From an uncultured Alphaproteobacteria bacterium (GTDB taxonomy: Bacteria > Pseudomonadota > Alphaproteobacteria > Caulobacterales > Caulobacteraceae), in assembly GCA_903860975.1 (NCBI GenBank), contig CAIOSI010000041.1, forward strand, positions 1 through 64,000: 64,000 bases of DNA. The letters run 5' to 3'. The notes under the pieces were generated by a model that ran no database searches, was not told where the DNA came from, and saw nothing but the letters and a program-made list of their open reading frames with translations. The position numbers and the translations under genes were made by a program. Positions 1-7,985 of the stretch are shown here, in pieces. Position 1 is the first letter of the stretch; each line of letters opens with the position of its first letter.

Positions 1-272
1 ATGCTGTCGAGCCGCGAGAGATCGATCAGCATGCCGCCGTCGCGAATGTGATTCTGCGCCCAGCTGTGTCCGCCCGAACAGATGCCGATGGTCAGGCCCT
101 GATCCCGCGCTTGCCGCACTGCATCCACCACGTCAGCGTCGTCAATGGCCTGAACGATGAGCGCCGGACGGCGGCCCGGATCTTGCGCGTTGAAGCTGGT
201 GCTGAGCAGCGCCGCGTCAAAACCCGGCTCGCCCTTCGCGATGGTCCGGCCTGCACTTGCACTTCGCTTCAT
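1..272 (-). CDS. FAD-binding oxidoreductase (PCMH/BBE type), N-terminal part
   Basis: Only the first 90 codons are inside the window; the gene runs off the left edge. The visible part reads as the start of an FAD-linked oxidase: after about 35 residues comes a beta-alpha stretch (PALIVQAIDDADVVDAVR), then GICSGGHSW and RDGGMLIDLSRL. This is the usual FAD pyrophosphate-binding signature of PCMH-type flavoproteins (berberine bridge / 6-hydroxynicotine oxidase-like); the SGGHS region is where the flavin is commonly attached to His in this family. The ATG overlaps the stop of the upstream tetR gene as ATGA, and a GAGGGG ribosome-binding site lies inside tetR, so the two are almost certainly one translationally coupled operon. 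Substrate cannot be told from this fragment. Confidence 0.85.
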   Translation of the reverse strand, partial: MKRSASAGRTIAKGEPGFDAALLSTSFNAQDPGRRPALIVQAIDDADVVDAVRQARDQGLTIGICSGGHSWAQNHIRDGGMLIDLSRLDS

Positions 273-958
273 AGTGATTTCCCCTCGGGAAGCCGAGCCG
301 GCGGCAGCGCCAGCCAGCGCAGTGGCAACGCCGGGGCAGGGCCAAACGCAACCGCTTCATGGCCCAGCGCCGCAGCGGCGGCTGGATCAAGCCCTAGCCA
401 TTCGAGCAAGCGGGTCGTTGCCGGTTCGATGGCGGTGATTGCCAAAGTTCCGCGATGCAGATCGAGCGCGAGGCCGCTGATCGCGCCCGACACCATGCTC
501 GTTGTCAGGTCGAGGTCGGCAAAAGCAAAACGGCCAAGCTCCTGGCCTTCTGCAAGATCGAGTGCCAGCCGCAGCCGCAATTCCGCAACAAGACCGTCAG
601 CAGGAAGCCCGACGTCATAAATCAGGCGGCCGAGGCCCGGCTCGGTTGCCACCATCCGCAGTGTCTGCCGTGTTATCCGCATAAAGCGCAGCGCCGGATC
701 AGCCAGATCCGGGGTCAACCCTGCCATTGTCGCCGCATGGCTGGCGCCCAGAAGTTCGCCAAGATCGGCAATCAGGGCAGCGATATCCTGATAGTAATTG
801 TAGAATGTCGCATGCACGACCCCAGCATGATCGGTGATCTGGCGAATGCCGAGCGCCGCCGCCGTCTGCGTCATCAAGAGCGACTGCGCCGCCACCAGCA
901 GTTGGTCTCGCGTTCTGGCTCGTTTGGAGCCCCGTAAACGTATGGTCGAAAGAGTCAT
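269..958 (-). CDS. TetR/AcrR family transcriptional regulator
   Basis: A 229-residue repressor-like protein. Residues about 12-60 form a TetR-type DNA-binding domain: a first helix (RTRDQLLVAAQSLL), then IRQITDHAGVVHATFYNYY, the typical turn and recognition helix ending in the F-Y-x-Y motif. The remainder is a helical, poorly conserved ligand-binding domain. The open frame extends about 85 codons further upstream, but that part has no family similarity and runs through a 30-bp palindrome and a decayed gene, so I place the start at the ATG just before MTLSTIRLRG. No Shine-Dalgarno is visible there. The gene overlaps the downstream FAD oxidoreductase by 4 bp (ATGA), implying that it controls that enzyme and itself. 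Confidence 0.88.
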   Translation of the reverse strand: MTLSTIRLRGSKRARTRDQLLVAAQSLLMTQTAAALGIRQITDHAGVVHATFYNYYQDIAALIADLGELLGASHAATMAGLTPDLADPALRFMRITRQTLRMVATEPGLGRLIYDVGLPADGLVAELRLRLALDLAEGQELGRFAFADLDLTTSMVSGAISGLALDLHRGTLAITAIEPATTRLLEWLGLDPAAAAALGHEAVAFGPAPALPLRWLALPPARLPEGKSL

Positions 959-962
959 AAAA

Positions 963-992
963 TGACGTAATATCAAAATTGATATTACGTCA
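963..992. promoter_or_regulatory. 30-bp perfect palindrome, probable TetR operator
   Basis: Two perfect 14-bp arms, TGACGTAATATCAA and its reverse complement, are separated by AA. The block is AT-rich in a GC-rich neighbourhood and sits 5 bases upstream of the tetR start codon. Size, symmetry and position fit an autoregulatory TetR-dimer operator covering the promoter or ribosome-binding region. Binding by the neighbouring regulator is inferred from position. Confidence 0.8.
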
Positions 993-1149
993 AAAAAACT
1001 TGGAGATCGCTCGGTTTTGTTCCGCCACGTTTGACCGCTAAAACTCGGCTCTGGCTGATCTCGGCTGCCGCGGCAGGTCGTGTCCCCGCTGTTGGTGTAG
1101 CTGTGCGGTAGCGGAGCCGCGATCATCTCTGTGGGCGCATTCGGCGTCA
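993..1149. other. Non-coding stretch between TetR operator and glycosylase relic
   Basis: No supported gene. It may contain the most degraded C-terminal codons of the glycosylase relic. The tetR promoter should lie here, reading leftward, but I cannot assign clear -35/-10 elements. Confidence 0.4.
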
Positions 1150-1580
1150 GAAGGAGCGGGGCTCGTCTATGCGCTGGCCGTTGTGTTCTCTCGTGATGTC
1201 CAAAGCCTGGCAAATCCGTCCCGGACCGGATCAGCGTTTTCTCGGGTCAGTGAGACCAGGCCTGGAGATGATAAGGTTCAGGCCTTCAGTCGGCGCAAGC
1301 TCTCGGATCAGCACAGCGCTCGCCGGGCCAGCGCACGCAAGGTTCATACACCCGTGGATGCCGTAAAATCTTTAGATTTAGAAGCGTCCGGAAGGGCCAA
1401 ACATCGCCGCGTTGGGCTTCGTCGGGCCAGAAAAGCTGTGTGAGGCGCGATCATGGCCCTCATAGGCCTCGGTCTCGACAATGTTCGCCGACGCCCGCCA
1501 CGGTCAGCGACCAGGCGATCAGCATGGGAGCTGCGGTTGCGGAATGCGATGCGAACAGCTCAGCTTGACGACATGGTGCC
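1150..1580 (-). pseudogene. Decayed 3-methyladenine DNA glycosylase (AAG/MPG family)
   Basis: Read on the minus strand, this stretch preserves most of an AAG-type glycosylase, broken by stops and a frameshift. In order: [20 protein letters not shown] (the usual A-x-x-L-I-G-W-T-L-T-V region), a -1/+2 shift, then [33 protein letters not shown], two TAA codons in frame where YVYR is expected, FYGIHGCMNLAC, GPASAVLIRELAPTEG, then a TGA and GPGRICQALDITREHNGQ. These are the conserved AAG blocks including the ETEAY active-site region (the E of VETEAY is the catalytic acid in the family). A C-terminal remnant may reach about position 1060. With at least three in-frame stops and one frameshift it cannot make an intact enzyme. 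It repairs alkylated bases when functional. Confidence 0.82.
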
Positions 1581-1620
1581 TCAGAGCGTGAAATAGGGGC
1601 AATCATAGGAAGGATTTTTC

Positions 1621-2802
1621 ATGCCTTACGTCGAGGGCCAAACCATCCACGACGCCGACAGCCATGTGATGGAACTGCCAGGTACGATCAATCCCTACAT
1701 TGATCCCGCGTTTCGCGAGCGGTTTGTCGAGCTGGCGGGGGCCAAGGCGATCCTTCCGGAGTGGTCCTCGAAGATCCAGGCCATGCAGGATGATGCCCAG
1801 TTCCGCGCGGGCGATGAAGCCAACTTGCTGCTTCGTAAAAACTACCAGGCTCTCGGCGCCTTCCGTTCGGCGGACCGGCCCAAGGCGCTCGACCACTTTG
1901 GCTTCGCAAGCCAGCTTGTCTTCACCACCGCCTGCCTGTCCAATTTTGGTCTCGAGCAGATGGGGGAGATCGAGCTCGCCGTGGAAACTGCGCGCGGGCA
2001 CAATCGGATGATGACCGAGTTCTGTTCTGTGGATCGTCGGCTCCTCGCCACCGCCTATATTCCCCTCATCGACCGGGCGCGAGCGCCACAGATCGCGCGC
2101 GAAGCCATCGCCATGGGTGCCAAGGCTCTGGTGATTGCTTCCCGTCACCCGCCGGGTTTCTCGCCCAGCCATGTCGAACTCGATCCGCTTTGGGCGCTCG
2201 CCCAGGAGGCAGGCCTGCCGATCCTCTTCCACGTTGGCGGCGAGGAGAAGATGGCCAAGGATTACCTGGAGAACGGTCTGCCGTTCGTGAAGGACTTCCA
2301 TGGCGGCGACGAGAATTTCACGTCTCTGACTTTTATGACAATTCCGCTCAGCCTTTGGCAGACGCTATCGGCGCTGGTCATCGATGGGGTCTTCGATCGT
2401 TTCCCGCGGCTAAAGTGGGGCGCAATTGAGTTGGGTGCCTCTTGGCTTCCCAGCCTGATGCGGTTCTTAGATTCAGGCGTCGCGGCGTTCGGCAGAGAGG
2501 AGCGGCTGCAAAAGCTTTCCGGCAAACCCAGCGAAATCCTGCGCCGCCAGTTCCGCGCCACGCCTTATCCGCATGAAGACACCAGCTGGATCATCGAGAA
2601 TTCGGGCCAGGAGATGTGTTTGTTCTCCTCGGACTTCCCGCATGTGGAAGGCGGACGCAATCCACTGAAGCGGTTCAACGACAGCCTGGCCGGGGTCTCA
2701 GATGAGGCCAAGCGCGCCTTCTTTCGCGACAATTTCATTGACCTGATGGGCCGTGGTCTAGATCCGGCCCTTCACGACCTGCCTTCGCTTCAGGCGGCCT
2801 GA
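1621..2802 (+). CDS. Amidohydrolase family protein (ACMSD-like TIM barrel)
   Basis: A 393-residue member of the amidohydrolase-2 (PF04909-like) group, which contains metal-dependent decarboxylases and hydrolases acting on aromatic or cyclic acids. Near the N-terminus is IHDADSHVME, the metal-binding loop of the first strand (D-x-H form). Around residue 204 is ILFHVGGEE, and near 338 DFPHVEGGRNP, matching the later metal-ligand strands. An AGGAAGGA ribosome-binding site precedes the ATG. It stands alone between a decayed gene and a convergent acyl-CoA dehydrogenase. Related proteins include gamma-resorcylate and 2-amino-3-carboxymuconate-semialdehyde decarboxylases, but the true substrate is unknown. 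Confidence 0.88.
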   Translation: MPYVEGQTIHDADSHVMELPGTINPYIDPAFRERFVELAGAKAILPEWSSKIQAMQDDAQFRAGDEANLLLRKNYQALGAFRSADRPKALDHFGFASQLVFTTACLSNFGLEQMGEIELAVETARGHNRMMTEFCSVDRRLLATAYIPLIDRARAPQIAREAIAMGAKALVIASRHPPGFSPSHVELDPLWALAQEAGLPILFHVGGEEKMAKDYLENGLPFVKDFHGGDENFTSLTFMTIPLSLWQTLSALVIDGVFDRFPRLKWGAIELGASWLPSLMRFLDSGVAAFGREERLQKLSGKPSEILRRQFRATPYPHEDTSWIIENSGQEMCLFSSDFPHVEGGRNPLKRFNDSLAGVSDEAKRAFFRDNFIDLMGRGLDPALHDLPSLQAA

Positions 2803-2929
2803 GAACGTCGACGGCGCGCCATTGGAGGCTGCCATCGCGCTGAGGCGGGCTTCCAAAGGGCCGGTATCAGGATCGACTTAAAATAATCGCGGTCGCACCT
2901 GATCTCGGGCGCTTCGGAAAATCCGTTCT

Positions 2930-4684
2930 CTAGGATCCCAGCGCCGAGGCGTTCGTGGATTCCAAATCCTCAGCGCCGTCCATCAGCCCGTCGGCCAGGC
3001 CCGGGGCCTGAGCCAAGACTTGGCCGGCGAAAACCCGCGCGAGCGCGGCTTTGCTTTGGAGCCAGGGATCGTGCGTGAACTGCGGGTCGCCAACCGCGGC
3101 CAGCGCCTGGCGGCCCAGCATCGCGGCGCCGATCACGTCGCCGGCGAGCTTCAAGTAGGGTGTGGCGGCCGCCAAGGCCGGTGCCCCGCCGTTGGCCAAT
3201 ACCCAGTCGGTCGCTCGCTCCAAGGCCGCAACGCCAACGGCAAGGCGGTGGCCAACGGAGGCGAGGTCGGCGATTTCGATCAGGTTTTCGGCGGTCAGCG
3301 CCAGGTCCGCGCAGAGGCTGCGCATCACCGCGCCTTCGCCCATGCGCACCTTACGGCCAACGAGGTCGATGGCCTGGATGCCGTTTGTGCCCTCGTAGAT
3401 CGGTGCGATGCGGGCATCGCGGTAGTGTTGGGCTGCGCCGGTCTCTTCGATGAAACCCATGCCGCCGTGGACTTGCACACCGAGCGAGGCCACCTCGACA
3501 CCGACGTCCGTCGACCAGGCCTTCGCGATCGGCGTCAGTAACTCTTGGCGCGCCTTCGCTGCGGCGCGTTGCTCTTCGCTGCCGGCCAAGCGGGCGAGAT
3601 CGGATAGGACGCCGGTCGTCAGACAAATGGCGCGGGCTGCTTCGGTCTTCGCCTTCATCAGCATCAACATTCGCCGAACGTCCGGATGGCCGTAGATCGC
3701 GCCATCTGCCTCCCAAACGGTGCGGCCCTGCTTGCGTTCCCTGGCAAAAGCCAGGGCCTGCTGGAAGGCGCGCTCGGCAATGGCGACGCCCTGAACGCCC
3801 ACCTGCAGGCGTGCGGCATTCATCATGACGAACATGTGTGGAATGCCTTGGCCCAGTTCGCCGACCAGTTCTGCCTCGGCGTCTTCGTAGAGCATCACGC
3901 AGGTGGGCGAGCCGTGAATGCCGAGCTTGTTCTCAATTGAGGCCGCCCTGAATTGGTTGCGGGGTCCGAGGCTTCCATCATCCTTCACCTGAAACTTTGA
4001 AGCCAGGAACAGGCTGATCCCCTTCACGCCGGGCGGTGCGTCCGGTGTGCGCGCGATGACAAGGTGGCAGATGTTGTCCGCCGCATCGTGGTCGCCCCAG
4101 GTGATATAGATTTTCTGCCCAGAAAGCCGCCAGCCGCCGTTTCCATCCGGGCGAGCCATGGAGGTAAGCGCGGCAAGGTCGGAGCCGGCCTGCGGCTCCG
4201 TCAGGCACATGGCCCCCGTCCATTCGCCCGAGACGAGTTTCGGAAGCACCAGTCGCTTCTGACGTTGCGTCCCATGCAGATCGAGGGCTTCGATGGCACC
4301 CTGGGTGAGCATGGGGCAGAGACCAAAAGCCATATTCGAGGCATGCACCATCTCGAACACGGCAAGCTCCATGGCCTTGCTGAGGCCCTGGCCGCCATGT
4401 TCTGGGTCGGCGCTGAGCGAGTTCCAGCCGCCTGCGACGAACGCTTGGTAGGCCTCGGCAAAGCCAGGTGCTGCAGTGACCTTGCCGTTTTCGTAGCGCG
4501 CACCCTCAGTGTCGCCCTTGCGGTTCAAAGGGGCTAAAACTTCACTGGTGAAGGCACCGGCCGCCTCCAGGATCGCGCTGACCGTGTCGCTATCGAGGTT
4601 GGGATAGGCGCTCGCGATCAGCGCGTCATGGCCGACGCTCGACAGCGCGAAGGCGAGGTCCCGGATGGGGGCGCGGAAGGTCAT
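2930..4684 (-). CDS. Acyl-CoA dehydrogenase, long DmdC-type
   Basis: A 584-residue flavoenzyme that would oxidise an acyl-CoA thioester to the 2-enoyl-CoA. It is longer than classic acyl-CoA dehydrogenases (about 380-400) and fits the DmdC/FadE group with an extra C-terminal domain. Visible motifs are MCLTEPQAGSDLAALT (about 159-174, flavin and substrate contact), WGDHDAADN (about 196), QVHGGMGFIEE (about 404) and IAPIYEGTNGIQAIDLVGRK near 426, with Glu431 the expected catalytic base. The start codon overlaps the stop of an upstream truncated hydrolase gene (ATGA). The substrate may be a short-chain, methylthio- or aryl-propionyl-CoA; the sequence does not decide. Confidence 0.93.
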   Translation of the reverse strand: MTFRAPIRDLAFALSSVGHDALIASAYPNLDSDTVSAILEAAGAFTSEVLAPLNRKGDTEGARYENGKVTAAPGFAEAYQAFVAGGWNSLSADPEHGGQGLSKAMELAVFEMVHASNMAFGLCPMLTQGAIEALDLHGTQRQKRLVLPKLVSGEWTGAMCLTEPQAGSDLAALTSMARPDGNGGWRLSGQKIYITWGDHDAADNICHLVIARTPDAPPGVKGISLFLASKFQVKDDGSLGPRNQFRAASIENKLGIHGSPTCVMLYEDAEAELVGELGQGIPHMFVMMNAARLQVGVQGVAIAERAFQQALAFARERKQGRTVWEADGAIYGHPDVRRMLMLMKAKTEAARAICLTTGVLSDLARLAGSEEQRAAAKARQELLTPIAKAWSTDVGVEVASLGVQVHGGMGFIEETGAAQHYRDARIAPIYEGTNGIQAIDLVGRKVRMGEGAVMRSLCADLALTAENLIEIADLASVGHRLAVGVAALERATDWVLANGGAPALAAATPYLKLAGDVIGAAMLGRQALAAVGDPQFTHDPWLQSKAALARVFAGQVLAQAPGLADGLMDGAEDLESTNASALGS

Positions 4685-5067
4685 GAACGGGCTCCGGATT
4701 TATTGCGGGCGTAAGTTTGGGCTCGGGCGCCCCAGATGTCCTTGGCGGTTCGAGCAAAGGTCGTCCCGAAGATCTTCTCGATTCGCCGTGATTTATGCCC
4801 TCGCCCCGCCAGCAGGCGATAGACTTTTCTAAACTGCGTCGTAACCCGAACATCGTTGGAGACGGAATCTGCGTCCGGGGCCACCGCCTTGATCCGTTCG
4901 CCTTCGAGGCGAAGCGACATTCCAGAGCGACTGGGGCCACTCGTTCCGTGGATCAAATTGGCGTTGAGATAGATCGTGGACGATAGCGCCTCGCCAGCTT
5001 GGGTACGCCCTGCGGCCAGCACCACGGCGAAGATCACCCCGCCCGCTCCGAATCCCGATTGGATCAC
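4681..5067 (-). pseudogene. Collapsed exported amidohydrolase/dipeptidase (chimeric remnant)
   Basis: An open frame of 128 codons from a GTG with a good GGGAG site seven bases upstream. It starts with a signal-peptide-like segment (GGVIFAVVLAAGRTQAGEA), followed by IYLNANLIHGTSGPSRSGMS and LRLEGERIKAV, the usual N-terminal small beta domain of amidohydrolases such as imidazolonepropionase-like peptidases. The metal-binding barrel is missing: the frame jumps to LLAGRGHKSRRIEKIFGTTF and ARTAKDIWGA, which resembles the extreme C-terminus of peptidase M19 (membrane dipeptidase family). The catalytic centre is absent, so this is probably a deletion product of one or two hydrolase genes. It overlaps the acyl-CoA dehydrogenase start by 4 bp and could still serve that gene's translation. 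Confidence 0.6.
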
Positions 5068-5207
5068 CAATTCACTCCCGTTTGCACCGAAAGTGCATCT
5101 GAGCCTCGCAAGCGCAACAGCGGGCATAAGGCCTAAATAGGCTCCTGCTGGCTTTCAGCGAGGTTGCGGACCCACCATCTTCGGCCGACACATCAGAGTA
5201 TCGCCTT

Positions 5208-5807
5208 ATGATCCGAACCGCCGCCGCCTTTGCTGTCACCCTCGCGCTCAGCGGTGCGGCCCTCGCCAATCCTTCGACCCAAGATCCGGCCAAGGTGCCG
5301 GCTGGAAATTATGTGCTCGATAAGCGGCACGCCAGCGTGACGACGAAGATCGTCCATATGGGGTTCTCGCACTACACCTTGCGCTTCAACGGGCTGGATG
5401 GGAGCTTCACCTATGACCCGACAAACTGGCAGGCGACCTCGGTCACTTTCACCGTCGATCCCAAGTCTGTGGATACCCATGACGCGGCGTTCAACAAGCA
5501 GATCGCCGGCTACTTTGAGGCCGACAAGTTCACCACGATCAGCTTCACCTCAACAGATTTACAAGGGGCTGACGGCAAAGGAAAAATGACCGGAGACCTT
5601 ACCCTCCACGGCGTCACCAAGCCGGTCACGCTGGATATCATCTTTGACGGCGCGGGCCATGGGATTACCCCCTTGGGTACGCGGCTGGGATTTTCGGGAT
5701 CAACGCAGATCAAGCGATCCGACTTCGGCGTCGGCAATGTCTTCCTCAACTCGTTCGCCAGCGACGATGTCGACGTGATTTTCGAACTTGAGTTCGAAAA
5801 GAAATAG
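5208..5807 (+). CDS. YceI family periplasmic protein
   Basis: A 199-residue exported protein: an N-terminal signal peptide of about 20 residues ending near ALA, then a single YceI domain. Typical features are YVLDKRHASVTTKIVHMGFS at the start of the barrel, FTVDPKSVDTHDAAFN, FTSTDL, TGDLTLHGVTKPVTLDI and a C-terminal FGVGN...VDVIFELEFEK strand. YceI proteins are lipocalin-like barrels that bind polyisoprenoid or amphipathic molecules in the periplasm. The next gene fuses a cytochrome b561 to a second YceI domain, as often seen with YceI partners, so the two probably act in the same envelope redox or isoprenoid process. Confidence 0.93.
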   Translation: MIRTAAAFAVTLALSGAALANPSTQDPAKVPAGNYVLDKRHASVTTKIVHMGFSHYTLRFNGLDGSFTYDPTNWQATSVTFTVDPKSVDTHDAAFNKQIAGYFEADKFTTISFTSTDLQGADGKGKMTGDLTLHGVTKPVTLDIIFDGAGHGITPLGTRLGFSGSTQIKRSDFGVGNVFLNSFASDDVDVIFELEFEKK

Positions 5808-5841
5808 AAGACTGCCAGCTCGCCCGCAGGAAGACCGCCAA

Positions 5842-7122
5842 ATGATCGAAGCCCGTTCCGTGCCACGCGAGGCACGCAGCCGTTACGCCACCATCGCGAT
5901 TATACTGCACTGGCTGATTGCGCTCGCCATCGTGGTCCAGGTCGGTCTGGCCTGGCGAATGGGCTCCAAAACGCCGGAAGGCTTTGCCCTTAATCAGCTG
6001 CATAAATCGATCGGCGTAACGATCCTGATGCTCAGCGTCATTCGGCTGGGTTGGCGCTTGACCAACCCATTGCCCCCGGAGCCGCCTGGGTTGGCGCGAT
6101 GGGAACGTGTGCTGTCCCAAGTCGTTCAATGGGGATTTTATGTGATCATGATCGGCCTGCCGCTGACCGGCTGGCTGATGGTCTCGACCAGCCGCATCGC
6201 GATTCCGACTTTGCTGTTCTGGACGGTTCCGTGGCCGGCTATTCCCGGCGCCGAGGCTTTAGCACCAGCCTCTAGAGAGATCGCGCATACGATCGGCGAG
6301 AAGGCCCATGGCCTCTTGGCCCTGGGGGGGTACGGCCTATTTGTACTCCACGTTGCCGGCGCGCTGAAGCATCAGGTTTTCGAGCCGAATACGCCGATCC
6401 TGTCTCGCATGGCGCCTGGCGCGGTATCGGGGCGTTGGTGGGACCTGCGCTTGATCTTGATCGCAATAGCCCTGGTCGGCGCTGCGGCTTTCGGAGAGTT
6501 TGTCCATCCGCCGCATCCGGCCCAGGGGCCCTCGCCTGTCGCCCAAGTACCTGCCGCCTCGTTTCTGCCCCAGACGACAGCAACCCAGACGGCAGTTCAG
6601 ACCGCTGCGCAGTCAAAGGCCCCGCTCGCCTGGACGGTCGCCCCAGGCTCCAGTCTCAACTTCCAGACAGTTTGGAGCGGCGAGGCGGTTCAGGGCCGAT
6701 TTGAAATTTGGAAGGCCGATATTCTGTTTGGACCGGACGCATTGGACCGCTCGAAGGTCACGGTCGTCATCGACATGACATCCGCCAAGACGGGCGACGA
6801 CCAGCGTGATGCCTCGCTGCCTTCCGCCGACTGGTTCGATGCGGCCACGCATCCCAAGGCTGTCTTCACCGCTACGAAGTTCGAAAAGGCTGGCGCTGAG
6901 CGCTACCTCGCCCGCGGAACCCTCGATCTGCGCGGCGTGAAGAAGCCCGTGAGCCTGCCGTTCAAGCTAAACATCGTCGGCGACAAGGCGCAGATGATCG
7001 GCGAAGTCGATCTCGATCGTACGCTGTTCGGCGTCGGCCAGGGCGCATTTGCGGCAACCGACCAGGTCTCGGGCAAGGTTGTGGTCCGCATCCAATTGAA
7101 CGCTGTCAGCGACAATCCGTAG
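5842..7122 (+). CDS. Cytochrome b561 fused to a YceI domain
   Basis: A 426-residue protein. The first ~180 residues are a four-helix cytochrome b561: IILHWLIALAIVVQVGLAW, then LNQLHKSIGVTILMLSVI, GFYVIMIGLPLTGWLMV and HTIGEKAHGLLALGGYGLFV with further LHVAGALKH. The paired histidines would hold b-type haems. After another membrane helix (LILIAIALVGAAAFG) and a Pro/Gln/Thr-rich linker comes a periplasmic YceI domain (about 245-425). The frame is open from a point overlapping the preceding YceI gene, but I choose the ATG with a GCAGGAAG site in front, which leaves a short gap. Predicted role: inner-membrane electron transfer coupled to a lipocalin-like partner. Confidence 0.9.
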   Translation: MIEARSVPREARSRYATIAIILHWLIALAIVVQVGLAWRMGSKTPEGFALNQLHKSIGVTILMLSVIRLGWRLTNPLPPEPPGLARWERVLSQVVQWGFYVIMIGLPLTGWLMVSTSRIAIPTLLFWTVPWPAIPGAEALAPASREIAHTIGEKAHGLLALGGYGLFVLHVAGALKHQVFEPNTPILSRMAPGAVSGRWWDLRLILIAIALVGAAAFGEFVHPPHPAQGPSPVAQVPAASFLPQTTATQTAVQTAAQSKAPLAWTVAPGSSLNFQTVWSGEAVQGRFEIWKADILFGPDALDRSKVTVVIDMTSAKTGDDQRDASLPSADWFDAATHPKAVFTATKFEKAGAERYLARGTLDLRGVKKPVSLPFKLNIVGDKAQMIGEVDLDRTLFGVGQGAFAATDQVSGKVVVRIQLNAVSDNP

Positions 7123-7194
7123 GTGACCATCATTGACAGCGCGACGAGCCGGCCGGAGCCTTATCTCACCTTCACCTCAACCATGGACGTCACG

Positions 7195-7950
7195 ATGAAA
7201 TCTGTGCTCTTGGCTACCTTGATGGCGCTCAGTATCGGCGCTGCGGCCGTCGCGGCGGCTCCCAGCCTTCCCGCCTACGTCTCCGCGGCGGTCGCCGATA
7301 AGGGCCGCGACGCCGACCGCGATGTCGACGCCCGCCGCCATCCCGCAGAAGTCATTGCGTTTTCTGGCGTGAAGTCTGGCGACAAGGTCGTCGATTTGAT
7401 CCCGGGCTCAGGCTACTTCACCAAGATCTTCTCGAAGATCGTTGGTCCCAAGGGGCACGTCTTCATGATCTGGCCGAACGCGTATGCAAAGGAAGCCCAG
7501 CCCGACCCCGCTAAGAACGCAGATTTAGCCCGGACTGGATACCCGAATACCTCAGTCATCCTGCAGCCAGGCGCGGCATTCGCGACCCCTGAGCCCGTGG
7601 ACCTGGTCTTTACGGTCCAGAATTATCATGACTACCCCGACAAGTTCATGGGCAAGATCGACCCCATGGTCTTCAATCGGGCGGTCTTCAAGGCATTGAA
7701 GCCGGGTGGCGTCTTCCTGATTGTCGACCACACGGGCGAGGCCGGATCGGGTATGCGCGACACCGACACCCTTCACCGCATCGATCCCGCCATCGTCAAG
7801 CAACAGGTGACCGATGCCGGCTTCGTGTTTGAGGGTGAGAGCCTGGTGCTCCGTAATCCCGCCGACGATCTGAAGAAGGTGGTGTTCGACAAGGCCATCC
7901 GTGGCCACACCGACCAGTTCATCTACAAATTCCGCAAGCCGAAGAAGTAA
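7195..7950 (+). CDS. Exported class I SAM-methyltransferase-fold protein
   Basis: A 251-residue protein with a clear Sec-type signal peptide (MKSVLLATLMALSIGAAAV, cut near AAA-AP). The rest is a Rossmann methyltransferase fold: VVDLIPGSGYFTKIFSKIVG (motif I, SAM loop), FTVQNYHDYPD (motif IV region) and ALKPGGVFLIVDH (post-motif). Alternative starts 12 and 72 bases upstream exist; I choose the ATG directly before the signal peptide. A paralogue with a lipoprotein-like signal lies 45 kb away in this window. An exported methyltransferase fold is puzzling because SAM is cytoplasmic; it may bind another ligand. It follows the b561-YceI fusion by about 70 bp and could be in its operon. Confidence 0.85.
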   Translation: MKSVLLATLMALSIGAAAVAAAPSLPAYVSAAVADKGRDADRDVDARRHPAEVIAFSGVKSGDKVVDLIPGSGYFTKIFSKIVGPKGHVFMIWPNAYAKEAQPDPAKNADLARTGYPNTSVILQPGAAFATPEPVDLVFTVQNYHDYPDKFMGKIDPMVFNRAVFKALKPGGVFLIVDHTGEAGSGMRDTDTLHRIDPAIVKQQVTDAGFVFEGESLVLRNPADDLKKVVFDKAIRGHTDQFIYKFRKPKK

Positions 7951-7985
7951 CGACACTTTGAGCTGCGGCGGTGTAACCAGTCTTC

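Noticed and set aside
48-620. 190-codon plus-strand frame
   Set aside because: It runs antisense over the TetR and FAD-oxidoreductase genes, has no ribosome-binding site and an Arg/Ser/Ala-rich shadow composition.
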